64,000 nucleotides of DNA from Variovorax paradoxus NBRC 15149 (GCF_001591365.1 NZ_BCUT01000001.1:2356001-2420000); one strand, 5' to 3'; positions 8,653-17,570 are shown, counted from the stretch's first letter. The notes: generated by a model from the letters alone, not told the origin. Numbers and translations are program-made.

Positions 8653-9069
8653 CTATCTGCTGCTGCTGCGCCTGGCTTCGGCGGCCGCGAACTGCCGGCC
8701 GGCCATGCCGACGAAGAAATAGATCACCGCGGCGTGCAGCACGCCCACGAAGAGCAGCACCAACAGCATCGGCCCCAGCTGCAGGACCGAGGCGCCGGCA
8801 ACCATGGCCGCCGCCACCGAGACCGCGGCCTGGATCGCCAGGTCGATCGCGATCATGCCGAGCACGGCACGGGTCTTTTCATTGCGCGCGAGGTAGCGGC
8901 CGTTCTTCTTGCCGAAGGCCAGGCACACCCACATCACGGCGCCCAGCAGCGCGGCGGTATTGACGCCCGCGTTGGCCTGGACGCCGAACATGTTCAGCGC
9001 CAGGCCCAGGATGAGCAGCAGGAGCAGGTAGGCGGCGCCGAAGCGCCCGAGCAGGCCGCGAACGGTCAA
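8653..9069 (-). CDS. small membrane protein (ABZJ_00895-like)
   Basis: About 138 residues with four hydrophobic segments; GVNTAALLGAVMW and NGRYLARNEK resemble the uncharacterised ABZJ_00895 family of small membrane proteins. I place the start at the TTG at 9069, which overlaps the TGA of the upstream zinc-finger gene (TTGA), because the helix-forming region begins right after it; an ATG 20 codons further out lies fully inside the zinc-finger gene and adds only an arginine/proline-rich piece. It is the last gene of the ilvE-zinc finger-membrane protein run. No function can be stated. Confidence 0.6.
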   Translation of the reverse strand: MTVRGLLGRFGAAYLLLLLILGLALNMFGVQANAGVNTAALLGAVMWVCLAFGKKNGRYLARNEKTRAVLGMIAIDLAIQAAVSVAAAMVAGASVLQLGPMLLVLLFVGVLHAAVIYFFVGMAGRQFAAAEARRSSSR

Positions 9070-9275
9070 TGCCGCGACGACACCGTCTCGCCCGCCTTCA
9101 GGCGGTAGACGGTGCCGCAGTACGGGCACTTGGCTTCACCGGTGCGCGCCACGTCCAGGTAGACCTTGGGGTGGGTGTCCCAGAGCTTCATGTCGGCCTT
9201 GGGGCTGGGGCAGAACACGCCGCCCTGATGGTTGAGCTCCCTGGCCAGGAGTTCGACGACTGCGTTGGTAGGCAT
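9066..9275 (-). CDS. zinc-finger CHCC protein
   Basis: 69-residue protein of the zf-CHCC family (related to the mitochondrial complex I subunit NDUFS6). Ligand candidates are seen as Cys22 (FCPSPK), the His in WDTHPK and the pair CPYC near residue 52, followed by GTVYRL. In proteobacteria the gene is frequently next to ilvE, as here, where it begins 8 bp after the ilvE stop. Its biochemical role is not established; metal binding is inferred from the ligands. Confidence 0.85.
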   Translation of the reverse strand: MPTNAVVELLARELNHQGGVFCPSPKADMKLWDTHPKVYLDVARTGEAKCPYCGTVYRLKAGETVSSRH

Positions 9276-9283
9276 GGTTTTTC

Positions 9284-10237
9284 TCAGACTTTCGTGAGCC
9301 AGTGGGCGTATTTGGGGTTCTTGCCGTTCACGATGTCGAAGAAGGCAGCCTGGATCTTTTCGGTGATGGGGCCGCGCGAGCCGCCGTCGCCGCGGTTGCC
9401 GATCTCGATGCGGTCGAGCTCGCGGATGGGCGTCACTTCAGCGGCGGTGCCGGTGAAGAAGGCCTCGTCGGCAATGTAGACCTCGTCGCGCGTGATGCGC
9501 TTTTGCACCAGTTCGAGCCCCAGGTCCTTGCACACGTGCAGGATGGTGTTGCGCGTGATGCCGTTGAGCGCGCCGGCCGAGAGGTCGGGCGTGTAGACCA
9601 CGCCGCCCTTGACCACGAAGATGTTCTCGCCCGCGCCTTCGGAGACGAAGCCGCTCGCGTCGAGCAGCAGCGCTTCGTCGTAGCCGTCGTCCAGCGCTTC
9701 CATGTTGGCGAGGATCGAGTTGGTGTAGTTGCTCACCGTCTTGGCCTGCGTCATCGTGATGTTGACGTGGTGGCGGGTGAAGCTGGAGGTCTTCACGCGG
9801 ATGCCGCGCTTCATGCCCTCTTCGCCCAGGTAGGCGCCCCAGGACCAGGCCGCGACCATGGCGTGGATCCGGTTGCCCTTGGGGCTCACGCCGAGCTTTT
9901 CGGAGCCGATCCAGATCAGCGGGCGCAGGTAGCAGCTTTCGAGCTTGTTCTCGCGCACGACCTGCTTCTGGGCCTCGTTGAGCTGCTCCTGCGTGAAGGG
10001 AATCTTCATGCGCAGGATCTTGGCGCTGTTGAACAGGCGCTCGGTGTGCTCGGCCAGGCGGAAGATGGCGGTGCTGCCGTCGGCCGTCTTGTAGGCGCGC
10101 ACGCCCTCGAAGGCGCCGCAGCCGTAGTGCAGCGTGTGGCTCAGCACGTGGATCTTGGCGTCGCGCCAGTCCACGAGTTCGCCGTCCATCCAGATCTTGC
10201 CGTCACGGTCGTCCAGCGAGGGGGGGATCGAGCTCAT
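9284..10237 (-). CDS. ilvE: branched-chain amino acid aminotransferase
   Basis: 317-residue class IV PLP-dependent transaminase that interconverts leucine, isoleucine and valine with their 2-oxo acids using glutamate/2-oxoglutarate. The N-terminal IWMDGELVDW and HTLHYGCGAFEGVRAY segments are typical of IlvE. The likely PLP lysine lies in QAKTVSNYTNS, and the phosphate-binding region is GFVSEGAGENIFVV with NGITRNTIL. The late TGTAAEVTPIREL motif is also well conserved. Length matches bacterial IlvE (about 305-320). It opens a minus-strand group with the zinc-finger and membrane-protein genes and is divergent from rdgC across a 131-bp intergenic region. Confidence 0.95.
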   Translation of the reverse strand: MSSIPPSLDDRDGKIWMDGELVDWRDAKIHVLSHTLHYGCGAFEGVRAYKTADGSTAIFRLAEHTERLFNSAKILRMKIPFTQEQLNEAQKQVVRENKLESCYLRPLIWIGSEKLGVSPKGNRIHAMVAAWSWGAYLGEEGMKRGIRVKTSSFTRHHVNITMTQAKTVSNYTNSILANMEALDDGYDEALLLDASGFVSEGAGENIFVVKGGVVYTPDLSAGALNGITRNTILHVCKDLGLELVQKRITRDEVYIADEAFFTGTAAEVTPIRELDRIEIGNRGDGGSRGPITEKIQAAFFDIVNGKNPKYAHWLTKV

Positions 10238-10368
10238 TTCCTGATTCCTTTGGGAGCTGTGTGGGGAGCGATGGGGGAAGTCGCAAAAGCTTTCGATTTT
10301 ACGGCCGAGCCCGCGACGCCGTGCCCGACAATGGCCGGTTGTCCAAACCAGTGGAAAAAAGGGTTTCC

Positions 10369-11376
10369 GTGTCCGTATTCAAGAACGTCATCGTCTATCG
10401 CATCGAACCTGCCTGGTCCCAAACACTGGCCGAGGCCGAAGAAGCGCTCGCCAAGGCGCGCTTCGAGCCCTGCGGCCCCTCGCAGGAAAAATCCGCCGGC
10501 TGGGTGGAGCCCCGCGGCGAAGCCAACGGCCCGCTGGTCGAATCCATCGACGGCCAGTGGCTGGTCGAATACATGATCGAGAGCAAGGCGGTGCCCGGCT
10601 CCGTGGTGCGCCGCAAGCTCGACGAGCGCTGCGCGCAGATCGAGGCCGCCACCGGCCGCAAGCCCGGCAAGAAGGAAAAGAAGGAGCTCAAGGAGGACAT
10701 CACCCTGGAGCTGCTGCCGATGGCCTTCACGCGCAGCGCCCGCGTGGCCGTGTGGATCGACAAGGCCGAGCACCGGCTGGTGATCAACAGCGGCAACGCC
10801 TCGCGCGCCGACGAAGTGGTCACCAGCCTCGTGAAGTCGCTCGACGGCTTTGCGGTGGCCCTCATCAACACGCAGGTGGAGCCGGCCGCCGCCATGGCCA
10901 ACTGGCTGCTGACGCAGGAGCCGCCGGCCGGCTTCACCATCGACCGCGAATGCGAGCTCAAGGCCTCGGACGATTCCAAGGCCGTGGTGCGCTACGCCAA
11001 GCACCCGCTCGACATCGAGGAAGTGCAAAAGCACATCACCGACGGCAAGCGGCCCACGCGCCTGGCGCTCACCTGGGACGACCGCGTGTCCTTCGAGCTG
11101 ACGCACGGCATGCTGATCCGCAAGATCGTGTTCCTCGAAGGCACGGGCGACGGCGCGGCCGGCGGCAAGAAGGAAGACAACTTCGACGCCGACGTGGCCA
11201 TTGCCACCGGCGAGCTCGGCCAGCTGGTGCCGGCACTGCTCGACGCGCTGGGCGGCGAGGCGGCCTTCAGCGGCGCCCCCGCGGACGCAGCAGCAGCGCC
11301 GAAGGCTGCGGCGGCAGCACCCACGACCACCACGCCGGCCGATGCCGAAGCTGAGGAAGAAGACGCGCCGTTCTGA
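10369..11376 (+). CDS. rdgC: recombination-associated protein RdgC
   Basis: 335-residue RdgC, a ring-shaped, non-specific DNA-binding protein that limits RecA loading. Recognised from the N-terminal SVFKNVIVYRI, the SGWVEPRGE-like region, KKELKEDITLELLPMAF, and the LLTQEPPAGFTIDRECEL segment. I use the GTG at 10369 because the conserved protein begins there; an upstream in-frame ATG adds a non-conserved extension. The last ~40 residues form an Ala/Pro/Thr-rich acidic tail (AAAPKAAAAAPTTTT), longer than in E. coli. Divergent from ilvE. Confidence 0.93.
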   Translation: MSVFKNVIVYRIEPAWSQTLAEAEEALAKARFEPCGPSQEKSAGWVEPRGEANGPLVESIDGQWLVEYMIESKAVPGSVVRRKLDERCAQIEAATGRKPGKKEKKELKEDITLELLPMAFTRSARVAVWIDKAEHRLVINSGNASRADEVVTSLVKSLDGFAVALINTQVEPAAAMANWLLTQEPPAGFTIDRECELKASDDSKAVVRYAKHPLDIEEVQKHITDGKRPTRLALTWDDRVSFELTHGMLIRKIVFLEGTGDGAAGGKKEDNFDADVAIATGELGQLVPALLDALGGEAAFSGAPADAAAAPKAAAAAPTTTTPADAEAEEEDAPF

Positions 11377-11403
11377 CGCGCAGCGCTTCTTCCTGGCTGC
11401 TTC

Positions 11404-11847
11404 CTAGCCCGCCTTGTCTTCTTCGGAAGACGGCGCGTCGTCAGGCGCGGCTTCGGGCCGCGTCAGCGTCCAGCTCTGCAGCTTGCCGCCGTTGAACACG
11501 GCGTCGACGTACGAGCCGCCGGTGTCGGTCCAGCGGTAGAGCTCGGGCTGCTCGTCCTTGGGCGAGCGCAGTTCGCCCAGGGCGCGCGTCATCGCGATCA
11601 CGTGCATCAGCGTCACGCCCGGCTTGAGCTTGGCGTTGAGCATCACCGCGCTCGCCACATAGCCCACCGGCCGGTCGGCCGCGCGCTTGAGCACCTGCAT
11701 CGCGCGGTTGAAGTGCAGCAGCAGGAACATCACGATGGCGCCGCCGGTCAGCGCCACGCCGGCCCAGCCGTAGCTGCGCCATGCGAGCCCGAGCAGGACG
11801 ATGCCGCCCACGGGCACCCATATTTTCTGGAAATTCATGGGGCGCAT
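11404..11847 (-). CDS. conserved membrane-anchored protein, function unknown
   Basis: 147 residues with two N-terminal hydrophobic segments (about 7-23 and 27-47), then a soluble part containing VGYVASAVMLNAKLKPGVTL and RALGELRSPKDEQPELYRWTD, and an acidic tail. Related proteins are common in Comamonadaceae; some databases carry misleading enzyme names for them. I see no catalytic motif. The start is the ATG at 11847, or the ATG three codons later. It is convergent with rdgC, 27 bp apart, and lies upstream of a non-coding interval that contains a plus-strand terminator. Confidence 0.7.
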   Translation of the reverse strand: MRPMNFQKIWVPVGGIVLLGLAWRSYGWAGVALTGGAIVMFLLLHFNRAMQVLKRAADRPVGYVASAVMLNAKLKPGVTLMHVIAMTRALGELRSPKDEQPELYRWTDTGGSYVDAVFNGGKLQSWTLTRPEAAPDDAPSSEEDKAG

Positions 11848-11849
11848 TG

Positions 11850-12068
11850 TCGCCTTGTGCGGTAGCGGCCGTTGCTACTGCCAGGCGCGCAAGGCGGTAC
11901 TCGCCCCGAAAAGCGCATCGAGTCGCGGTTCCAGCAGGCACATTTCACCGCACGGGCCGACGCAACCGGCTTCAGGGAGAGGCAACCGAGGTTGCCAGCA
12001 CAACATGGCACACATCGTGGGAACAGGGAGGATCGCCCGGCGCGCCCCTGGCGCGCCGGGCATTTTTT
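11850..12068 (+). ncRNA. possible small RNA ending at a strong terminator
   Basis: A 220-bp interval between two minus-strand genes that encodes no convincing protein but ends in a perfect plus-strand terminator (12035-12068). Within it are a perfect hairpin GGCAACCGAGGTTGCC (11981-11996) and an imperfect one around GGTAGC...GCTAC (about 11863-11884). I recognise no known RNA family. The 5' end is a guess. The alternative is simply a terminator for read-through from rdgC. Confidence 0.3.
12035..12068 (+). terminator. rho-independent terminator, plus strand
   Basis: Perfect 12-bp stem GCCCGGCGCGCC / GGCGCGCCGGGC with a 3-nt loop, then A and six T. The T tract is only on the plus-strand side, so it acts on plus-strand transcripts, although both flanking genes are on the minus strand. 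Confidence 0.85.
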
Positions 12069-12083
12069 CCCTGGCAACCGGTC

Positions 12084-13472
12084 TTAATCCAGGCGGCGGA
12101 CCACGTCCATCGCCTCCTCGATACGTTCTACGGCATGGATCGTCAGACCTTCGATCTCCTTCGTGCCCTTGCGCGGCGCATTCGCCTTGGGCACCACGGC
12201 CACGCTGAAGCCCAGCTTGGCCGCTTCGCGCAGGCGCTCCTGGCCGCGCGGCGCGGGGCGCACTTCGCCCGCAAGGCCGACCTCGCCGAATGCGATGAAT
12301 CCCCTGGGCAGCGGCTTGCCGCGCAGGCTCGAGGTGATGGCGAGCATCACGGCCAGGTCGGCCGCGGGCTCGCTGATGCGCACGCCGCCCACCGCGTTCA
12401 CGAACACATCCTGGTCCATGCAGGCCACGCCCGCATGGCGGTGCAGCACGGCCAGCAGCATCGCGAGCCGGTCGCGGTCCAGGCCTACCGAGAGGCGGCG
12501 CGGGCTCGGCCCGCCGTTGTCGACCAGCGCCTGGATCTCCACCAGCATCGGCCGCGTGCCCTCGAGCGTGACCAGCACCACGCTGCCGGGCACCGGCTCG
12601 GCATGCTGGCTCAGGAAGATCGCGCTCGGGTTGGCGACGCCCTTCAGGCCGCGCTCGGTCATGGCGAACACGCCGATCTCGTTGACGGCGCCGAAGCGGT
12701 TCTTGATGGCGCGCACGAGGCGAAAGCTCGAATGCGTGTCGCCCTCGAAGTACAGCACCGTGTCGACCATGTGCTCGAGCACGCGCGGTCCGGCAAGCGC
12801 GCCCTCCTTGGTGACGTGGCCCACCAGCACCACGGCCGTGCCGCTGGTCTTGGCAAAGCGCGTGAGGTGGGCCGCGCATTCGCGCACCTGGGCCACCGAG
12901 CCCGGCGCGGAGGTGAGCTGGTCGGAGTACACGGTCTGGATCGAGTCGATCACCGCGATGGCCGGGCGCGTGGCGTCGAGCGTGGCGATGATCTTCTCGA
13001 GCTGGATCTCGGCCAGCACCTGCACCTGCGAGTGGTCCAGGCCAAGCCGCCTGGAACGCAGCGCCACCTGCGCGCCGCTTTCCTCGCCCGTGACGTAGAG
13101 CGCGTTCTGCCCCGCGCGCTGCAGCGCATCGACCGCCTGCAGCAGCAAGGTCGACTTGCCGATGCCCGGGTCGCCGCCGATCAGCGTGACGCCGCCCGAG
13201 ACGATGCCGCCGCCCAGCACGCGGTCGAGCTCGTCGAGCCCGGTGGGCGTGCGCGCGACGTCGGTCGCTTCGATTTCGGAAAGGGTTGCGAGCTCCGACA
13301 CGCCCGCCAGCGCGGCGTACTGCGTGCCGAAGCGGTTGTTGGCCGGGCCGCTGCCGCCCGCCACCTGTTCGATGAGTGTGTTCCAGGCGCCGCAGCTCGG
13401 GCATTTGCCGAGCCACTTGGGGCTGGTGCCGCCGCATTCGCTGCAGACGAAGAGAGTTTTTTCCTTGGCCAT
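12084..13472 (-). CDS. radA: DNA repair protein RadA
   Basis: 462-residue RadA/Sms, a RecA-like helicase that promotes branch migration in recombinational repair. N-terminal C4 zinc finger: Cys10, Cys13, Cys24, Cys27 in CSECGG...CPSCG. Walker A is GDPGIGKST (residues 100-108). The RadA-specific KNRFG motif is at 257-261. The C-terminal Lon-like domain ends with KANAPRKGTKEIEGL. I start at MAKEKTLFVC (13472) rather than the ATG 15 codons upstream, because the zinc finger normally lies within ten residues of the N-terminus. Divergent from vgrG across 80 bp. Confidence 0.95.
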   Translation of the reverse strand: MAKEKTLFVCSECGGTSPKWLGKCPSCGAWNTLIEQVAGGSGPANNRFGTQYAALAGVSELATLSEIEATDVARTPTGLDELDRVLGGGIVSGGVTLIGGDPGIGKSTLLLQAVDALQRAGQNALYVTGEESGAQVALRSRRLGLDHSQVQVLAEIQLEKIIATLDATRPAIAVIDSIQTVYSDQLTSAPGSVAQVRECAAHLTRFAKTSGTAVVLVGHVTKEGALAGPRVLEHMVDTVLYFEGDTHSSFRLVRAIKNRFGAVNEIGVFAMTERGLKGVANPSAIFLSQHAEPVPGSVVLVTLEGTRPMLVEIQALVDNGGPSPRRLSVGLDRDRLAMLLAVLHRHAGVACMDQDVFVNAVGGVRISEPAADLAVMLAITSSLRGKPLPRGFIAFGEVGLAGEVRPAPRGQERLREAAKLGFSVAVVPKANAPRKGTKEIEGLTIHAVERIEEAMDVVRRLD

Positions 13473-13552
13473 GCCGAAGTGTAGGGAGACGCAAGAAGCG
13501 AAATGTGTTTTGGTCAAGGAAATATGGGCCCAACCTAGGGAGTCTCAACGCC

Positions 13553-15937
13553 ATGTCCGCCTTCAACCGCGGCCGCAAGCTCGCCGCAACTTCCAGCGCC
13601 ATGCCCACGCTCGCAGGCATGGACGCACTCGAACCGATGCGGGTGGAGGGGGAGGAATCCCTCAGCCGCCCCTACAGCTACACCATCACGCTGACCACGC
13701 CGGAGTCGCCGGACATCGATGCGCGCTCGGCGGCGAACGTCAAGCTCAAGCCCCTGATCGGCGAGGAGTTCAGCGTGCACATCCTGCTCGACGGGCGCCC
13801 CGGCGGCGCGGGGCAGGAGCGCCACATTTCCGGCCTGGTGACGCGCGCCCGCTTCCTGCGCCTGGAGAACAGGCGGGCGCTCTACGAAGTGGTCATCGAG
13901 CCCTGGCTGAGCCTGGCGCAGCGAACGCGCGACTACAGGATCTTCCAGAAAAACAGCGTGCTCGACACGGTGGGCGAGGTGCTCGGCGCGTACGGCTTTG
14001 CGCTTTCCGTCCGAGCCACGGGCAGCTATCCCGCGCGCGAGTTCGTGGTGCAGTATGGCGAGACGGACTACGACTTCGCGAGCCGCCTGCTGCACGAGTG
14101 GGGCCTGTACTACTACTTCGAGCACGGCGAGGCCGGCCACACGATGGTGATCGTCGACGACATGCAGTCGCACCGGCCCTTTCCGGCCGGCGGCTACGAG
14201 CAGGTTCCCTTCGGCGCCATGCAGGCATCGTCCAACGAGGAGCATTGCCACCGCTTCCGGCTGTCCGAAGGCCTGCAAAGCGGAAAGTGGGTCACCGGCG
14301 ACTTCGACTTCACGCGGCCCAAGGCAGACCTCACGCAGGCCCGCGCGATGCCGCGGCGCACGCAGCACAGCACGCGGGAGGTGTTCGCGTGGCCCGGCAA
14401 CTACGCCGTGGAATCCGAGGGCGAGCAGCTCGCGCGTGCGCGCATGGAAGAAGCCGGTGCGCCGGGGCAGGTGGCCAGCGGCGCGGGCAACCTGCGCGGC
14501 GTGGCGGCCGGCCATCGCTTCACGCTGGCCGGCCATCCGCAGGACGGCGCGAACGCCGACTACCTCGTCACCGCGGCACGCCTGTTGCTGCAGGAAGCGG
14601 GCGACGCCACGGGGCAGGAAGAGTTCCAGTGCAACGTCGAGTTCGAGGTCATCCCGGCAAGCAACATCTTCCGCCCGACCCCGGATGCGGCCAAGCCGCG
14701 CACCGCCGGCCCGCAGACCGCGGTGGTCACCGGCCCCGCGGGCCGCGAGATCTGGACCGACCAGTACGGGCGCGTGAAGCTCAGCTTTCACTGGAACCGC
14801 TACTGCACCCGGGACGAAAGCAGCTCATGCTGGGTGCGGGTGTCCTCGCCGTGGGCCGGCACCAACTTCGGGGGCATGCAGATTCCGCGCATCGGGCAGG
14901 AGGTGGTGGTCGACTTCGAGTACGGCGACCCCGACCGGCCGATCATCACCGGCCGCGTCTACAACGCGGACAACATGCCGCCGTGGGAGCTGCCGGCCAA
15001 CGCCACGCAGAGCGGCCTGCTGTCGCGCAGTTCCGAAGGCGGCACCAGCGAGAACGCGAACGCCCTTCGCTTCGAGGACAAGAAGGGCGAAGAGCAGCTC
15101 TGGCTGCATGCGGAGAAGGACCAGCTGATCGAGGTCGAGAACGACGAGGTGCACACGGTGGGCCGCGACCGCACCAAGACCGTCGACCACGACGAGACCA
15201 GTCGCATCAAGAACGACCGCACGGAAACGGTGGACCGCAACGAGACGATCACGGTCCATGGCCAGCGCGCCGAGACGGTGGACGGCAACGAGACGGTCAC
15301 CGTCAAGTCCAACCGCAGCCACTCGGTCACCGGCACCGAGACCCTCACGGTCACCGGCGACCAGACCCACACCGCCAAGGCCAACCGCACCGCCAGCGTC
15401 ACCGGCAACCAGAGCACCTCGGTCACAGGCGCCGATTCGCTCGCGGTGACGCAGGCCCGCAGCGTCACGGTCCAGGACAGCGACACCTGGAACGTCGCCC
15501 TCGGCCAGACCACCACCATCGGGCAGGCCTACCAGGTCTGCGCCAAGTCGCACACCGGCACCTACAACGACGCGATGACGCTGAACGTGCCGGCCGGCCC
15601 GGCCTCGGCCACTTCGCAGGGCGACTTCTCCCTGACCAGTTCGGCCGCCAACATCTATGGAACGGCCGCCCTCAACGTGGGCCTGTTCGCGCAGGGCGGG
15701 GACTTTTCCGCCGTGGCCTCGACCAATGTCGGCGTGAGCGCCGAGGGCGGCACGCTGGACACCTACTCGTCCGGCGCCATGACGCATGCAAGCCCGACCA
15801 GCGTGGTGCTCAATGTCGAGGGCACGACGGTGGAGGTCACGCCGGGGCGCATCGTGCTGCGCGCCGGCAGCGCGAACCTGATGCTGGACGACGCGGGCGT
15901 CACGGTCAACGGCACCAAGATCTTCCTGAACTGCTGA
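13553..15937 (+). CDS. vgrG: type VI secretion tip protein VgrG
   Basis: 794-residue spike protein of the T6SS, homologous to phage gp27/gp5. Residues ~30-400 form the gp27-like base (SLSRPYSYTITLTTPE, YGETDYDFASRLLHEWGLYYYFEH are diagnostic). The gp5-like OB fold follows (YGRVKLSFHWNR, CWVRVSSPWAG, GMQIPRIGQEVVVDFEYGDPDRPIITGRVYN). Residues ~536-643 are a run of short Thr/Val repeats (T-V-x-x-N/D-x-T) expected to build the beta-helix needle. No separate effector domain is seen at the C-terminus, so effectors are probably carried by the downstream RHS protein. ATG at 13553 has AGGGAG about ten bases upstream. It is far from the T6SS core at 53-64 kb but in the same replicon segment. Confidence 0.95.
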   Translation: MSAFNRGRKLAATSSAMPTLAGMDALEPMRVEGEESLSRPYSYTITLTTPESPDIDARSAANVKLKPLIGEEFSVHILLDGRPGGAGQERHISGLVTRARFLRLENRRALYEVVIEPWLSLAQRTRDYRIFQKNSVLDTVGEVLGAYGFALSVRATGSYPAREFVVQYGETDYDFASRLLHEWGLYYYFEHGEAGHTMVIVDDMQSHRPFPAGGYEQVPFGAMQASSNEEHCHRFRLSEGLQSGKWVTGDFDFTRPKADLTQARAMPRRTQHSTREVFAWPGNYAVESEGEQLARARMEEAGAPGQVASGAGNLRGVAAGHRFTLAGHPQDGANADYLVTAARLLLQEAGDATGQEEFQCNVEFEVIPASNIFRPTPDAAKPRTAGPQTAVVTGPAGREIWTDQYGRVKLSFHWNRYCTRDESSSCWVRVSSPWAGTNFGGMQIPRIGQEVVVDFEYGDPDRPIITGRVYNADNMPPWELPANATQSGLLSRSSEGGTSENANALRFEDKKGEEQLWLHAEKDQLIEVENDEVHTVGRDRTKTVDHDETSRIKNDRTETVDRNETITVHGQRAETVDGNETVTVKSNRSHSVTGTETLTVTGDQTHTAKANRTASVTGNQSTSVTGADSLAVTQARSVTVQDSDTWNVALGQTTTIGQAYQVCAKSHTGTYNDAMTLNVPAGPASATSQGDFSLTSSAANIYGTAALNVGLFAQGGDFSAVASTNVGVSAEGGTLDTYSSGAMTHASPTSVVLNVEGTTVEVTPGRIVLRAGSANLMLDDAGVTVNGTKIFLNC

Positions 15938-15944
15938 GGCCGCC

Positions 15945-17528
15945 ATGTCGACACGCAACCCCGTCGAGAAACGCATGGCCCAGCTGCACGACCTGTGGTG
16001 GGAGCGCACCGATGACCCGGCGCTGCGCGCCATCGTGCTGCGCGCGCCGCCCGACTCGCAGCGCATGCTGGAGGCCTTCTTCACGCTCCAGATGGTCGAC
16101 AGCGAATACAGCACGCCCGATCTCTTCCTGCGGCTGGACACGGCCTTCGAGACCGGCTTTCGCTACAGCCGCGAACTGCGGCAGCAGCTGATCGACACGT
16201 ACCGGCACAACCGGCCGCAGCTCGTGAAGCAGGGTGTCTCGGCCAGCTGGGACGAAGAGGGCCAGCCCGGCTGGGACAGCGCCGCCGGCTTCGTGCAAGC
16301 CGGCTGCTCGCTGGCGCGGCACCTGCGCTGCCAGCGCATGTCGGTCGTGCTGCAGCCCGCCAGCGTGAGCGACGCGGACTGCTTCGAGCGCTGGTTCGAT
16401 GCGGCAATGCAGACGCCCATGCCGCCGCAGGAGGCCGGCCTGCTGCGGCTGGTGCTGGTGGACGACAGCGACTCGCGCGCCTGGCAGCCGCTGGTGGAGC
16501 GGCATGCGGGCGCGATGCGCGTGGTCGATGCGCCGCTGGACATCCTCGAGGCCGCGCGCGAGATCGCCGCCCAGAGCGGCGGCGGGAGCAGCGGCGCGGC
16601 CCTCTTCCGCCAGCTCTATGCCGACATGCTGTCGCTGCTGCGCCTGGGCGACGCGGCCGGGGTGCAGGCCGCGGGCGAACGCGCCCTGCGGCTGGCCACG
16701 CGCAACGGCTGGGCCGACCAGCGCGCCGTGCTCGACATGATGGTGGGCGGTGCCTGGCTGCAGGCGCGCGACTTCGGCGCGTCAATCACGCGCTACCGCC
16801 GGGCCCGCGATTCGGCGGCCGAGGCGGCGCAGGCCGGCAACCCCATGGGTGCAACGCTGTTCATGCAGGGCTGGATGGCCGAAGGCGGGGCCTGGGCCGC
16901 GGCGGGCGACATGAAGCAGGCCGCCTATGCATTCGAAGAGGCCGCCGAAGCGGCCCGCCGCGTGCCCCACGCCATGTTCGCCGTCGAAGGCCATCGTGCC
17001 GCGGCCCAGGCCTGGCGCAGCGCCGGCGAGCGCGACCGGGCGTGGGCCTCGGCGCTGGCGGGCGTCCGCGAGGCGCGCACCATGGCCGACGCCGACCGCC
17101 CCCGGAGCACCGTGCCGCAGCTGCTGCACGACATGCTCGTGATGCAGGACCCCAGGCGCTGCGAGCGCATCGCGCACTGCGCCACCCGCTACGAGCGCGA
17201 CGCGCGCGCGGCCCTGGCCGAAGCCGACCTGGCCGGCCATCGGCTGGGCGAGCGGCCGCCGCGGCCCGCGATCGACGCCATCGAGGCGCGGCTCGCGCAG
17301 CACTACGAGCAGGCATTCCAGACCCTGCTGCGCGAGCGCGAGAAATGGGTCCAAGGCAGCGAGGACGTGTTCCGCACCGTCATCGCGCTGGGCCGCCAAT
17401 GGCTCGATCCGGCCTGGAGCGGGCTGCCGCATGTGAGCCATCCGCTGGACCAGGGCGTCGACGAATGGCGCGAGCCGCCGGCGTTCGCCCGCCTGCCCGA
17501 TCCGCAGCCCTTCGTCGAGGCAGCCTGA
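15945..17528 (+). CDS. unknown protein between vgrG and RHS; possible adaptor
   Basis: 527 residues, no signal peptide or membrane segment. I do not recognise the family. It starts 7 bp after vgrG and ends 42 bp before the RHS gene, so it is almost certainly co-transcribed. The N-terminal third is a mixed fold (residues ~1-120); the middle (about 120-210) has alternating beta/alpha character (RMSVVLQPASVSD, LLRLVLVDDSDS). From ~215 onward it is helical with Ala-rich repeats resembling TPR pairs (LFRQLYADMLSLLRLGDAAGVQAAGERALRLA; SITRYRRARDSAAEAAQAGN; KQAAYAFEEAAEAARR). Position suggests a chaperone or adaptor that loads the RHS effector on VgrG, replacing the DUF4123 or DUF1795 (Eag) adaptors, neither of which is present. 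That role is inference from location only. Confidence 0.7.
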   Translation: MSTRNPVEKRMAQLHDLWWERTDDPALRAIVLRAPPDSQRMLEAFFTLQMVDSEYSTPDLFLRLDTAFETGFRYSRELRQQLIDTYRHNRPQLVKQGVSASWDEEGQPGWDSAAGFVQAGCSLARHLRCQRMSVVLQPASVSDADCFERWFDAAMQTPMPPQEAGLLRLVLVDDSDSRAWQPLVERHAGAMRVVDAPLDILEAAREIAAQSGGGSSGAALFRQLYADMLSLLRLGDAAGVQAAGERALRLATRNGWADQRAVLDMMVGGAWLQARDFGASITRYRRARDSAAEAAQAGNPMGATLFMQGWMAEGGAWAAAGDMKQAAYAFEEAAEAARRVPHAMFAVEGHRAAAQAWRSAGERDRAWASALAGVREARTMADADRPRSTVPQLLHDMLVMQDPRRCERIAHCATRYERDARAALAEADLAGHRLGERPPRPAIDAIEARLAQHYEQAFQTLLREREKWVQGSEDVFRTVIALGRQWLDPAWSGLPHVSHPLDQGVDEWREPPAFARLPDPQPFVEAA

Positions 17529-17570
17529 ACCGCGCCGCCTCAGCCCAACACACGCCGGAGAGAAAGCACC

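Noticed and set aside
12035..12068. Treating the strong hairpin as the radA terminator
   Set aside because: On the minus strand the hairpin is followed by GATCCTCCC with no T tract; the T6 is only on the plus-strand side.
11835..12077. An 80-residue minus-strand frame in the gap between the membrane protein and radA
   Set aside because: It is Cys/Arg/Pro-rich, overlaps the start of the neighbouring gene and the terminator hairpin, and has no ribosome binding site.
15160..15480. Short regularly spaced repeats that could look like a CRISPR or tandem array
   Set aside because: They are in frame within vgrG and encode the T-V-x-x-N-x-T needle repeat; spacing and sequence follow codons, with no conserved direct repeat and unique spacers.
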